NCBI GenBank assembly: GCA_014773175.1
Contig: VXCM01000136.1
Coordinates: 310,001 to 374,000, forward strand
DNA length: 64,000 nucleotides
Source of the DNA: Lucifuga dentata
Lineage: Eukaryota > Chordata > Actinopteri > Ophidiiformes > Bythitidae
Reading direction: 5' to 3'
A program made the position numbers and the translations under genes. Under the pieces are notes generated by a model. The model searched no databases and had not been told where the DNA came from. It worked only from the letters and a program-made list of their open reading frames with translations. Below are positions 10,704 through 22,511 of the stretch, piece after piece; position 1 is the stretch's first letter, and the number at the start of each line of letters is the position of its first letter.

Positions 10704-12767
10704 TAGTTTAAAAAAACAGATGTAATAATCAGTCAGTGTGCTGAAAGGAGGTGAAACATAGAAGAAAACCATGTTTAGGGAAATGAGAGGAGTCGTTGGA
10801 CAGAGTTAGAGATGGGAAGAAAGGAGAGGGAGAATCGGGATAGATGGAGAATCAGGGTGAATTGGAATGTAATGATGTGAATCAGTCAGAAAATGCAGGA
10901 TGGAATGAGAATGGAGGAAATTAGGGATGAACAGAGCGAGCGAGGGGAGGACGGGGGACTCCTGCTGTGAGTCTTCCAGCCGGTGAGAGATGGGTCACCA
11001 TAGATACGACCAATGACCCTGCACTGATGCTTGCTCTATTGATCCTATTAAAACTACACCCCTTTGTTTGTGTTTTCTCTCTCCCTGTCTCTGTGAGGGG
11101 GCGCCATTCTGTCTGACGTATTAATCTTAATGAGATCAACAACTCTGTGCCTCTCTTTGCCTCGTCTGTTTGCATTGCCTCTGTCTCATCTGATGTCCTA
11201 TTCTCAAACCTTTATAAATCTAAACGTTTTGTCTGTCTGGCAATCTTTATGGTACAGATCTATCCCTCTCTAACTGTCTACTCTAACTTAGTCTACTTCT
11301 CTCTCAGACTCTGGTTTGTCACGCTTCTACGTCGACATTTAGACACTTTCTCTGATTCTATTTCACCATTCAAGGATTTCTCTCTTTCTCTCACTTTCTG
11401 TTCATTTTCTGTCTTAATTAGGCTGTAATTTTGAAATATGTCTGTATGGCTGATTGGGGTTGCTCCATGGAACATCTTTACAGGTAAGAGCCACCAACAA
11501 ACAATGCTGAGTGTGTGTCTGAATGTACAGACTGTATGTGTGCCTGTTTGCGTGCGAGTGCGATGAAGAGAAGTGCTGTCCGATTAGTCATCACTGAGAT
11601 CATTCGCAATTAGCTTCCTTTGTGCTGAAATAAAAGGTTATCAGCCATGTGGCGAGGTGTGCCCACACACACTCACATACACATACACACACAAACATCC
11701 TCATTTAGAGCTATTAAAGGTAGTTCTATGGGAGATGTCCTCAGCGGTGAAGTCTTACCATTGTACGCGGAGTCTTGGTTAGAGGTTGATTTAATGCTCA
11801 CCCAACACTGAGGTCCTGTTTATTTCCAATTAGCATGATAGATGCAGACCATAACAACATGTCATCTTCCTCCTGTTTTTCCCCTCACACACTTTGCATC
11901 TCTTTCTCCTTCCTCTCTCTAACTTAAACACATTACATTTGGATGACACTCACATGGCAACAGCAGGCTTTGACATGACTGTTACCATGGAAGAGCATTT
12001 AACGTGCTGTTTCTAGCTGCACAGTATTGTGTATTAATTGGGTGTTCAACACCCTAAACCTCCTTATAAACCTTATTGTAAATGTCCAGTTTCTTAGGTT
12101 GCTGAATGCTATTGTGTATCTATATGCAGGGTTATGATTTGCATTAATTTCTTATTTTTGATTGTCCCCTCTCTGTGCATTTCGGCACCTTGACTTCATT
12201 TGTTAATAATTTAGTTTTGACTAAAAGGGGGTTACTGTATTTGATTGTGACTGAGGTCATCAAAACTCCCTTTACTCATATTACGTCGTGTCTGCATGCT
12301 CGTTTGAACAGTTCTAGTCTAGCCCATGCAGTTTCTTTCCAATAATCTTCATAGTTGAATTATTTCCACTCTGTAATCTGTACCAAACATAGTCTGACAT
12401 TGCTATCAGTCTGTCACACATTCACCTTAACACAGCCAATCATTTGAAATCTGAAGCACTCAGATTTCTATTTGTAGGCAGAGATGGGTGGCAATTTTAT
12501 GCTTTTCTTTTTAAACCTGAAACGTCAACAAGCTCCTTTCCTTGCTATTCCAGCTTTCAATAAAAATCAAATGATTTCCTGTGTCATTAAATGCTGAATT
12601 TGACTTGCAAATGGCCTCCTTGTGCTTCCTATGAGGACAAGATGAATACATATCTCCAGACATACATAAGGAAACAGACAGCACTCCCACAACTCACTCA
12701 TTAAGCAGTTTGTGTGTCTTTGTATATGTGTGAGTGAGTGGGTACATTTTCACCTCAAAATGTGTTT
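10704..12767. other. Noncoding stretch without a recognisable gene
   Basis: Purine-rich sequence at 10780-10930 is followed by ordinary sequence. A GTTACCATGG half X-box lies at 11981-11990. The segment 11570-11660 has ATTA and GATTAG motifs and no simple repeat, and may be a conserved noncoding element. Nothing else is supported. Confidence 0.5.
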
Positions 12768-12784
12768 AAAAAAAAAAAAAAAAA
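12768..12784. repeat. Poly-A tract (17 A)
   Basis: A simple homopolymer in AT-rich surroundings, with no retroelement body recognised upstream. Confidence 0.85.
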
Positions 12785-13000
12785 CTTTACCTTTCACCAT
12801 CCAATATCCTGTGGCCCTATAGGGGGCAGTACATATTAGTAGCCTCTGATTGTTCTTTGCCAGCATGACCAAGGTAAACATCCTCTTGGATTATCTCTTT
12901 CATTCTTTATCTCACTCTCTTCCTGCTTTCACCCCTCCTTTCTTCGGCATCTCTCCTACCCTCTCATCGTCTTTCACACTTTCTCCATCTTGATGCTGTC

Positions 13001-13047
13001 TTTTTTTTTTTTTCNCCCCCCCAGCCACACACACACACACACACACA
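13001..13047. repeat. Poly-T/poly-C join (N13015) and (CA)11
   Basis: A T13 run, C, the N at 13015 and a C7 run are followed by CA repeats at 13026-13047. It is another one-base contig join in a homopolymer. Confidence 0.88.
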
Positions 13048-13205
13048 AATGCACTACAAACTGTCCCACCATTGGAAAATACCACCATATAAAAGAGAGA
13101 GACATGGACACACTCTTTTAGAAGTCCACAGCTCACTCACACGCTGAATAAACATATGCATAGTCTGATAATAAATAAATGAAACACCCACACAGACAAA
13201 CAGAA

Positions 13206-13343
13206 GATGTGCCTGGAGGCATGATGGGAGACCTGGGGGCCTGGCATCATGGTATGGGGTGCCTGGTGTTGGGTCCCCAGGGGTGGCGGGCTGCCTGTGA
13301 TGTTTACTGATTGGCTCGGTGCACCAATGCCTTTTGGTCTGCT
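13206..13343 (-). other. Exon-like GC-rich block (weak candidate)
   Basis: On the minus strand a pyrimidine-rich run ending in CCCCCCTACAG precedes an open frame beginning SRPKGIGAPSQSVNITG and continuing through a proline/histidine/methionine-rich stretch (SPPPLGTQHQAPHTMMPGP). That composition resembles disordered parts of transcriptional regulators, and local GC is clearly above its surroundings. After about 45 residues the frame turns hydrophobic and AT-rich, so an exon would have to end near 13206, where no strong donor is seen. I do not recognise the protein. It could equally be a conserved noncoding or chance block. Confidence 0.2.
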
Positions 13344-13562
13344 CTGTAGGGGGGCATGAGGGAGTGCGCGCAAACGACAGCTTTTATTAAACAGTAATCC
13401 CAACAGCTGTTGTTCAGTTCAGCACACCCCCCCTCCCCCATCCCTCTTCCCTATTTCTTTTCCTCCTGCTTTTCATGCCTCTGTCTGTTGTCCCTGTTAA
13501 AGCACAGCACGAGCGTGTTTTCTGTAAGAGCCAACTGCAATTGCAAGAGGCCCCTTATTACG

Positions 13563-13582
13563 CACACACACACACACACACA
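13563..13582. repeat. (CA)10 microsatellite
   Basis: A short uninterrupted CA run. Confidence 0.85.
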
Positions 13583-13770
13583 TACAATTTGAATTTGTTC
13601 CATGCTGTGTATGGTGTTAAGAGAGAATGTGACACCATTAGGGTTAGCTCATATTGAATAGAGGTGTGTATGTATCTGTGGATGTGTTAGATAGACCTTT
13701 AACTTAGCATAAGATTAATGAGTCACAGTGCAAAGGGTAAAAGTGCAGCTGTACATTGGCACCTGCACTC

Positions 13771-13790
13771 CACACACACACACACACACA
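13771..13790. repeat. (CA)10 microsatellite
   Basis: An uninterrupted 20-base run, followed by degenerate ATATGCACATACGTATATA sequence with alternating purine-pyrimidine character. Confidence 0.85.
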
Positions 13791-13865
13791 TATGCACATA
13801 CGTATATACACACACACGTCCCCTCTACCTGCAGCTGGCTACTGATTGAGCTGTTTCCCACCCAG

Positions 13866-13915
13866 GGGACCCTCACAGTGTGGGACACGAGTCTCTCTCT
13901 CGCTAATTACCCCCC
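13866..13915 (+). other. Exon-like block with WD-type tryptophan-aspartate (weak candidate)
   Basis: The run CTGTTTCCCACCCAG looks like a splice acceptor and is followed by a frame reading GTLTVWDTSLSLANYPP, which then meets TAA inside a GTAAAC donor-like sequence at 13916. The LTVWD string is reminiscent of WD40 blade ends, but 17 residues are far too few to assign a family, and the donor is weak (CCC before GT). Confidence 0.12.
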
Positions 13916-14095
13916 GTAAACCAGCTTGCCAAGTGTGCAGCCCCTTCCTCCTTCTCTTCAGTCTTAATAGGAAGAAAGATACTGTTGTCCCAGCTCTGTC
14001 TCCATATGTTTATACATCAACCCATCCCTCCTTACATCACTGTCTCCACTCCCCCTTGGATCCCCTCCCTCTCTCCTTAGCTTTCTGTCACCCAG

Positions 14096-14188
14096 GATGT
14101 ACTGTCCCACCCTGGCTCTCTCCCCGGGGCCTTTGCCCTCTCCCCTGGGTACCATGTGGAGGAAAGGCCCTGGCTTTGTCTCCATGTC
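14096..14188 (+). other. Exon-like block (weak candidate)
   Basis: CTTTCTGTCACCCAG precedes an open frame beginning DVLSHPGSLPGAFALSPGYH and running 31 codons to TAG at 14189-14191. The block is GC-rich and non-repetitive. The protein is not recognised, and CT-rich sequence upstream makes false acceptors likely. Confidence 0.12.
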
Positions 14189-14574
14189 TAGACCATGACA
14201 CCAACCACAAGGGGACAGAACTTAATGATGGGTTCAGTAAATGTGCTCAAACCTGGGCTCACACCCACATCAGCGTGGGCGTGCGCATGTACATGCACAC
14301 ACACATTATTTCTTTCTGTCATACAGTGACAGGAATACTGCCGTCTGTTCACTGTATCATTAACATATCCCATGTTGCAGTTATGTTGCTGAATACATAA
14401 TTAAAGGTCATTTTAATCTAATCGTCATGCAATTTAGGGCAAATAATAAAATGAATAAATATTGAGCATCCACTAATTAGTAAACTACATACTACTAGAG
14501 GTAAATAGTCTCACTGTGACTTATTTTTAATGAACATTGTAGTTAAGATTTTATGGCTTGTTTCACTTTCGTCA

Positions 14575-14578
<4 letters not shown>

Positions 14579-14619
<41 letters not shown>
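14579..14619. repeat. (TG)20 microsatellite
   Basis: A 41-base uninterrupted alternating run, capable of Z-DNA under supercoiling like other long TG tracts. Confidence 0.95.
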
Positions 14620-14621
<2 letters not shown>

Positions 14622-17128
14622 ATGAGTTTGAATGTGAAAGTATGAGATAAGAAAACTAAGAGGAAGATTAATATTCACAAATGCCTAGAGAGACTTTTCA
14701 GATGAATGAATCACATTTCATTTAAATTGGTTTGGGTTAAATGCCACATTTGTAATACAAGCATTTATAATTTTGGCAAATATTAGAAATGTTCACAAAT
14801 TCAAATTGGATTGGAATACAGACCATACAACCATCTTGTATGATGTAGAAATTACATTTTAATACCAGGAAAAAATACAACTTTCACATTTTAATTAAAA
14901 CTATATTGACTTGCGTGCATCATTTAATCCTTTAAAAAACATAAATGACATTGTAATATCCTTAATTGGAAGTCTATGCAGCTCAGCTCAAGTTTAGTGT
15001 GTCTGGTCTCAAACACTTTGCCAAACTCCTCCAGTTTATTCTGTTTTTCATTATTAGATTTCTATTGTTGCACAATCACCAGAAAAAAAAAATCAAACAC
15101 TTAAACATGTATCCAGCTATAAAAGTTAAGAATTAAGGAATGGGAATAAAAATGGCTGAATTTGTCTTTGGTTGAAATAATGCTCATCCTACTATTCAGC
15201 CTCGTCAACTCTTATTTTTCTCTGTTTTAGTCTTTGTCTAAGACTGTCTGCTGTTTCTTTACACTTTCTGTCTGACTTTTAATTCTCGGACAGAAAATTC
15301 TGCATTAAGCGCTAATGAGAAATCAGATGCTAATGAAGGCTTTGGTCATGATGGTCAGGACAAGAGATGGGCGTTTTCTCTCCCGTGTGTGTGTGTGTGA
15401 GCAATGGACGAGGTCATTTATGCCAAATAGTAAAATGAATGTGACTGTGTGTGTGTATGTGTGTGGGTGTTTGATTTGCTTTAAATGTATAAAAAGCTGA
15501 CAGAAGGCTCTCATTGGCTCTTTGATTTTCTGTCTTGTATTCTATTTCTTGAAATACAGAAGAACCATACAACACACACACATAGCTTGATTGGGCACTG
15601 CCAGTGTATCACCCTTCAGCCTAATGAGCAATGCAGGGCAGCCAGCAAAACAATCATATCTCTGTTTGTGTTTTTGTCTGTTTGCTGTGGAAGCTCTGAG
15701 CCAGCATTAATTCCACGCTAAACTCTCCACGGCTTGATGAGCATGTTTTTACTTCAGTACTCCTCAGCATCCCTGCTGGCTAATATATATCTAAGAGCCT
15801 TGCTGAGGTTTGATTAAGTAGTTGTCAGCAGTGTTTATTGGAATAATGAGCTGCTTGAGTCTGAAAGAAGCTGTATGGAGCAGCGGAGAATAGGTGGGTG
15901 GATAGGTTTGTATTCTGAGAACAAAGTTGTTGTGGCTCATCAGCTGCATTTGTTGCAAAAGTGAAGGACAAAAGTCAGAACCATCTATTTGCAATTGTTC
16001 TGATGAAATCTGGATCTGTATTGAGCAAATTGAGCAATATTTACTGGAATAACTGCATTCATGAACTTTGTGTGCTTTTTCATATTGTGCAACTGCCCAA
16101 GTGCTTTGGCCCAAGTGTTTTCTATTTCCATCCTGTCTGGAGGGTTTGTGTGTTTGAATGTTTGTATGAAGCCTGTGTGGGGTTTTTTGACTTCATAAAG
16201 TGACGGAGGGATGCTAATACACACACATACACATGCACCATTTATGAGCAGATTAGCATTTAGACGGACTTTCGGCCTGAGGTCGTCAAATTGGAAAAAC
16301 AAGAACTCCTTTTGTAATATTTGTCTTCTTCTACAACTTGAGATGAGAGATATAACTTCAATATGTCCTGAGTCATCTTCATTTGCTTGACCTTTAATTG
16401 TGATGTATATTTTCTGCTTTAGCCAGGTCTCGAGTTCGCTCTGCTGTGTCAGCCGACACACACATCATTTTACGTACAGCAGAAGAGGTGAAGGCTAAAA
16501 TGTCAACATGGTACATTTTTTCAAAGAGGAAGGCAGTAATTTTCTCCCTCTGCCTCTTAACCTCAGTTTTTTTCTGACCAAGTTAACCTCTTTCTCCTTT
16601 GATTCGCGTTGCAGTACACCTTGAATCTCTCTCTCTTATTGGAAGTACAGAAAGAGCGTAGAAGCAATGGAGTGAGCGTATTGAAAAATAAGATGGGGCT
16701 CATTTGGCTGGTAAATCCACCTGAGAATAACATTTTCTGTGGGTTATAGGCTTACATTAATCTTTAGAACATCAAATTATAGTATATGTCGCAGCAAGCA
16801 GTAAGAACAAATGGCTGTTTTATGGCTGTTTTACAAATGGCTGAATTCATTGTGTGTGTCTTGAAAACAGCTGTGTGTGTATGTTAGAATGCAACAGCAA
16901 CAAGATTTGTGTTTTGTTTGTATCAGTTTATTATTTGGTGTGTGTGTGTATCTGGTTGTAGTTAGCAGCAGCTGTGTCATACTGGGTTGTTCCTTTGAAG
17001 CTGCTGGGCCTCTGGTCAGAAAACACACAGCAGATGCTTCTATAATTCATCTCCCCCCTCCATCCATCCTCATCTCTGTCTTTCCTCTGTTCTCACCCCA
17101 CTGCTGGACATCTGTGTCCAACAATATA

Positions 17129-17131
<3 letters not shown>
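14620..17131. other. AT-rich noncoding stretch
   Basis: The segment 14620-15200 is strikingly AT-rich with no simple repeats. After it come short TG runs (15389 and 15450 region). The frames at 15791-16114 and 15985-16461 on the minus strand reach 107-158 codons but are not recognisable and overlap one another in different frames. No gene is supported. Confidence 0.5.

Positions 17132-17175
<44 letters not shown>
17132..17175. repeat. (AC)22 microsatellite
   Basis: An uninterrupted 44-base run. Short TG and CA runs follow at 17222, 17306 and 17457. Confidence 0.95.
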
Positions 17176-17178
<3 letters not shown>

Positions 17179-17769
17179 CCTCTGTTTAGATGCACTTTAA
17201 ATTCACATCCAAGTTGGATCCCTGTGTGTGTGTGTAATGTACTGTGTGCTTATATTTATGTGTTCTAATGTGAATACTGTAACCATAAACAACATGCTAT
17301 TTGATACACACACACACACACGCTCATTCCATCCATGCCTGAAGGAGCATGTCACTTGGATTGACCTGTGGAGTTTTGGCACCAGATGTCTCCAGCTGGC
17401 ACTGCAGGAGACATATGCTACATCTCCATCCACATGTGTATGTGCATGCGTGCGCGTGTGTGTGTGTGTGCATGTGTGTGCACACCTTGGCACTTCCAAT
17501 AAGCCCCAGTGTTTGCTTTTGCTTTATTGCCTTTGTCTTTTCATTTCCACTCGTCTTTCGGTTGCTTTCTGTTTCCCTCCTTCCCTTTTCCATTGTTGTC
17601 TTTCATTCTTTTTCATCATCTCATAACTTTCTTCTCCCTGCCTGTCAGGATTTTCTAAATAAGCAGCGCTTTTCTACATTTAAGCATCAAGACCACTGCT
17701 ATTGTCGTGTAAAAGCAAATTGTTTGGCGCAACTCCTGGCTGCTTTGTGCTGTAACTCACACCTAAGGG

Positions 17770-17903
17770 GGGAAAGAAGAAAGCTTTGCATAACCTCCAT
17801 TCATGTTTTGTGCATCTGTGTGTGTGTGTGTGTGTGNGGGAAAGAAGAAAGCTTTGCATAACCTCCATTCATGTTTTGTGCATCTGTGTGTGTGTGTGTG
17901 TGT
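17770..17903. repeat. Artificial tandem duplication with (TG)n around N17837
   Basis: Positions 17770-17836 and 17838-17903 carry the same unique 46-base segment followed by a TG run, separated by a single N. The TG run broke the assembly and the overlapping contig ends were not merged. Confidence 0.85.
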
Positions 17904-18234
17904 AGAGTTTGAGTGATGAATCCACATGCATACACACACGGACATGGACAAAGCGTCACGTATGGAAAAAAAATGAAGGAGCGTTGGTTACACTGTAGCA
18001 GCCCTTTTGATTCTTCATCCTCTCGTTCATCATTTATGAAGCGTTTTTTCTTCATGCACAGGGATGTTCCTTTATTTTGTACTGTTGAATTATTCAACTG
18101 GTTGTTGTGATAGATGCCCATGACGATAAGGGATAGTAACACGCACACTCACACACACACGCAAACACAGAGACAAGATTCCCCCTTTATGATCTAAGGG
18201 GACTCTTGTTCCATTGTTTATCACAGTGGTTTGA

Positions 18235-18257
18235 GTGTGTGTGTGTGTGTGTGTGTG
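18235..18257. repeat. (GT)11 microsatellite
   Basis: A short uninterrupted GT run. Confidence 0.88.
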
Positions 18258-18644
18258 AGTGAATGTCTCCCTTGGTAGATGATGATGAATTGCAGACTTG
18301 CCTGATCATGTACTGTTTAGAGCAGCATCCTTTATTAAAGGGGCTACTCCATAACAAAAACTGAAGTGAATGTATGCAGTTTTATGTGTGTATGCTGTGG
18401 ATGACCACTGTGGGTGGGTTGTGTTTTGGTCTGAGGAAGAGTGGGATTCGAGTTTACAGCCTTTGTTGACACAGGAAGCTTTCCTGGCAACCCTCTTCAG
18501 ACTCACTATGTGCACAGACGTGTGCATCCGCACGTCTAACTCCCTTTGGCTCAGGCCTCCCGTGACGCCTTCTTTCCAGTGTTTTGGATTCTTGCCATAT
18601 TTCCACCTGCCATCACTTCCTGTGACTCCCCAGTTTTGTTTGCG

Positions 18645-18663
18645 CTCTCCCTCTCCCTCTCTC

Positions 18664-18703
<40 letters not shown>
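18645..18703. repeat. (CT)n microsatellite, imperfect
   Basis: A 59-base pyrimidine array with a few extra C. It generates LSLSLS-type false frames on plus and ERERER on minus. Confidence 0.92.
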
Positions 18704-18706
<3 letters not shown>

Positions 18707-18899
18707 TGTGGAAAGTTGCACCATCTCCTGTGGTCTCTCACCAACTCTTTCTGCTCTCCATTTTGTTGTTCCAAACAGTAATTTGTTCCGCTTTGCTTGT
18801 TTACCGTTCGTTACATCATGGCTCCTCTTACCCCACTCCCCGCTGTTAGTTATTAGAACTGACTTTTTCTTTTGTTGGAAAATGAGATCCATAAAATGA

Positions 18900-20314
18900 A
18901 AGAAATTTTGCGCGAGTTTCATTATTCTTAGTGTTTCTGCATATGTCAAACCAAAGCACATGAGCCAGGGGAAAAAAGAGAGAATTTCAAAGTATCTAGA
19001 TTTGTCTGATATTAGTGTGTGTGAGTCTGTGTGTGTGAAGTAGAGTGCGCTGCTGTCCTGTTAGCTGAAACAGGTGAGTAATGGTGGCTGGCTGATTTGT
19101 GGACCTCCAAGTCCCACAATTGTCAAACATCACGAGCATCTCATCTCAGATGGAATTGGTTTACCTCCCACCTCTGATGCTGCTAGTGATGGTTACACAC
19201 ACACTCACACACACACTGTAAGCGCAAGGACAGACATCAAGATCGCTTGATATGCAAAGTATGGTTCCCGAGGTGCAACGTATCATCCTCTCCGGTCACA
19301 TTACAAATTTATTGTACTGAATAAGTTTGCCATTAATCAGGTTGGTTCACTTTTCTATTAAAATGCTGCTCCACTGTAGTGTAACTTATGCGGCATGCTG
19401 TGTTTAAAAGATAGTATAAAACCGTTAATAATTTAATACAGACACAAACAAGCATGTGCTGTGGTCCCAACACACACACATACACACACATGCACAAACA
19501 CTCATGAACACAGAAACAAGCATAGCACCGAAGATAACCTCCCAGTCCTCATTTACCATTCAGGCTATGAGAAGATGTCTGAATTTTAAATAGTTGCAAA
19601 CCCTCATCCAAATTAGGCTCAGTTTTAACTGTTGGTAGTTTGCATTATAACCACTTTATGAACATATGACAGGAGTATTTCAGCCATTTTCAGAAAATGA
19701 CATCGTGCTTGTTACCTAATATCGACAACTTTGGCATTCACAAACATGATCATGACTTAATTAAGACAAGAAAAAGTTGAGGTTTCTCAGATCCAGTCTA
19801 CACTACCCTGGGGGGGGGNGGGGGGGGGGGTCCTACTCTCTGTTAAAGGTTGTGGTGCAGTCTATATTACTGAATAGTTTAAGCAGCTAAGCTCCCAGGA
19901 GATCAATTAATAGTTTATAGAAGAGAGGAGAGAGCAGTGAAATTGCCTGTCTTAGTGGTTCATGCTCTGATGCACCACTGCTGTTTGCTTAATTAGACCA
20001 AAAATATCTATGAAAGGTTTGACTGCTAAAACATATTTGGGTTTCCAGATGTTCAAAATGTTTGTTTGGGTGTGTAAGAGAGTGAATGAGTGTGTGTCTA
20101 ATGAACTAATGGTGTAATAAATCAAGTCTTAAGATTAGAAAAAAGCTGTTTTTTTTTTCCACAACTCTGATGAAGAAAGCAAAACAGAGTCTAAAACTCT
20201 CACTATCAGCCCCTAGAGGCCATTTTAATCTTTACACCCAGTTGCACTGAGCTAGAAGCACAGTTAATATGGTGCTTATTAAATTTGTTGGAGGTAAAAA
20301 TAAATAAGACTTAC
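18900..20314. other. Noncoding stretch with poly-G join
   Basis: Mixed AT-leaning sequence with short CA runs near 19200 and 19470. The poly-G at 19810-19830 contains N19819, another homopolymer contig join. No gene is seen. Confidence 0.5.
19810..19830. repeat. Poly-G tract with one-base gap
   Basis: Nine G, N at 19819, then eleven G. The true length is unresolved. Confidence 0.9.
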
Positions 20315-20566
20315 CTGTTTCTCAAACTGTAAGGAGCAGACAATACAGAGAAAGTCAGACCAGAACCTGCAGCATAAAAAATATGTGCCCTGGGATTGAG
20401 TAACTGAAAATCCCAAGCAAAGATCACATCACTTTGGAGTCTACATGGTTCATATTCCAAATCTAATGGTAATTTGGCCTCTACTGTTGTTATAATGTAG
20501 GGATTAGACCAAGGGGCTGGAATACTCATTGAGAAGCTTTAATGATGGCACAGCCAAATGAGCAGT
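20315..20566 (-). other. Exon-like block with canonical splice borders
   Basis: This is the best exon-like segment in the window. Read on minus, a pyrimidine-rich run ending TTTTCTTTTGTAG precedes 252 bases that end at CAG|GTAAGT, a perfect donor. An ATG at 20529-20527 opens a frame (MSIPAPWSNPYIITTVEAKL at its start, AGSGLTFSVLSAPYSLRN near its end) that stays open to the donor and hits TAA only within GTAAGT. An in-frame TAA lies four codons before the ATG, so it would be a first coding exon. The product is not recognised. Repeats nearby (copy 2 of the foldback element) leave open that it belongs to a transposon or is a chance frame. Confidence 0.3.
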
Positions 20567-20994
20567 CTACAAAAGAAAACAACAAACTTTACTGCCAAAA
20601 TGAACTCACTGGGCTCCAGCTTTAACAACAGACAAAAATAAACTAGCTAGAATATGTAACTGTTGGAATCTGAGCCAGGCAAACAGGGAAGAGGATGGGG
20701 GTCCATCTCATGGAGGCTTGCATCAAGAATCAGCACTCTGCAGATCATTAACACACAACAAATACAGGGGAGAAAATGAGATTAAATCAGATTATGTTTA
20801 CCTAACAGGCAGGTGTATTCCTTAGTTATGCCTAACTTTCCTGTTATGAGTATGCCCTCTAAGTCAGATCAGCACCATGGACAGTGGCGAGGGAAAGCCT
20901 GCAGCACCATGGCTGGAGGTATCAACAGCAGCGACACCAAAGTAGCATCATAGCTTTCATGTGCATAAATGCTTCATTTAATTTACTTATTTGC

Positions 20995-21450
20995 AAAGGA
21001 CCATACCACCCATTTTGCATGTTTGAGCCTAATATATTAAATTTTCATACATGTTACATTACTGACAATCATTTCCCAAAGGATAAAACTATATTTCAGC
21101 TTTCCTGTTATTCTGCAAAATCTCTTATTCTTTCAAAATAAAATATTCAAGCAATGCACCCACCTTACAAATCGATGTTTCACCTGCTAAACTCTGCACT
21201 TTTTATTGCGCTGAAACGCTAAAATTATGAAACTTTAAAAAAAACCCGAATATACATGTTGTTCATGATAATGGATTACCTATCCCAAGAATGTTTCAAG
21301 TATCAACAAGTTGATTTTAATAGCAGACCAGAGTGAACTGAAACTCACCGTTCCAGTAGTATACTTTGGGAAATGGTTGTCCGTAACCTTACGTGTATGA
21401 AAATTGAATATATTAGGCTCAAACATGCAAAATGGGTGGTATGGTCCTTT
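20995..21450 (+). mobile_element. Foldback MITE, copy 2 (internally shorter)
   Basis: Terminal inverted repeats at 20995-21080 and 21365-21450 match each other over about 86 bases with about seven mismatches. The ends read AAAGGACCATACCACCC and GGGTGGTATGGTCCTTT, perfect complements of one another. TTAA follows the right end, but the left neighbour is TGCA, so a clean TTAA target duplication is not visible. It lacks about 100 internal bases present in copies 1 and 3. No coding capacity. Confidence 0.82.
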
Positions 21451-22465
21451 AATTTGAAGCGTATATCAAGTGTAATGTAGAATTATTTGTCTCTGATCTC
21501 ATTCACTTGCTTGTTCACACATGTTGCATATCTCTTATCTCATATCTTGCACATCTCCGCTAGAGAACCACACCTGCTTTTCCCTTGTTATCTCCATGCA
21601 GAATGCTATCTGTCAGGTCAGCTTCCATTGGCTTCAGTAGGTCACATATGTGTCCAGAGCTGGAGCAGGTGGAAAACGCCAGCTCCCCGTGGGCTTTTCT
21701 GACCCTGTCCCCCACAAACATCACTGTGTTGCCAGCTACTCACCTGCTTCTTCACCTCTGACAGAAACACCTGGGGAAAAGATGGGGCCAGACCACAGAC
21801 AGCTGCTGTAACACTTTGCTGAGTTGTCTCACACATTTTCCTGACATCCCTGCTCTTTGTAAACACTGGCATTCCCATCTGCATCCTTCTTAAACTCTCT
21901 CCATCCATTTTCAGCTTTGCAGAAGATAGATGGAAGGAGCTTTTCCCAGCTCTCTCTGTTCCAAAGAGGAAACAGATGCCGGTCGCTTTGACCAGACTTA
22001 TCCCATTTAAATAGGCCAAGCAAGAAATAGTATACTCATGGCCAGAAATAGTACACCCATGTAATATTCTGAAATCAGGCTCATCAGCTCAAGTCTTGGA
22101 TAATGAATCCAAGATACAGGTGATTCATTTCCTTGTCTTTACCTCAGTGGCAGGTTCCTCGTGTTCATTTGAAAAGTACAGTGGCTGGAAAATATCTGAT
22201 ATACATTTTCATCATACTCACAGGGAATGTAATATTCCTTTCGTAGGGGAGTGGTATTATTAAAACATGAATAGATGGAGTAACCTTGAGACACTGACTC
22301 CAGCACTCACTTTTAGCTCTCCTCTCCGTTGCCATGGTAATGTAGGAGCGCCTTGCAGTGTATTCGTGTTTTCTCTAAAGCTTACCGCAGTGTTCATTCC
22401 AGTGGATTTTTCTCCACTCAAAGTTTCCACCTATATTGAGACAAAACAACAACTTGCACATTCCC

Positions 22466-22469
<4 letters not shown>
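21451..22469. other. Noncoding stretch
   Basis: A minus frame at 21642-22019 (125 codons) is not recognisable and covers mixed sequence. A short direct repeat of AGAAATAGTA occurs near 22024 and 22045. An X-box-like motif is listed separately. Confidence 0.45.
22328..22341. promoter_or_regulatory. X-box-like (RFX) motif
   Basis: GTTGCCATGGTAAT differs at one base from the palindromic RFX consensus GTTGCCATGGTAAC. Such sites occur in ciliary and other RFX-target promoters and enhancers. Function here is unknown. Confidence 0.3.

Positions 22470-22507
<38 letters not shown>
22470..22507. repeat. (GA)19 microsatellite
   Basis: An uninterrupted 38-base purine run. Confidence 0.95.

Positions 22508-22511
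<4 letters not shown>

Noticed and set aside
13846..14400. Longest plus-strand frame, 184 codons
   Set aside because: It is pyrimidine-rich intron-like sequence read in a proline/leucine/serine frame, starts from a non-ATG codon and shows no domain. The exon-like piece inside it is in another frame.
15985..16461. Minus frame of 158 codons
   Set aside because: Not simple repeat, but it overlaps other equally long frames and resembles no family I know. Its length is within chance expectation for this window.
22170..22200. TACAGTGGCTGGAAAAT as a Tc1/mariner terminal repeat
   Set aside because: Only the first few bases resemble such ends and no inverted partner was found.
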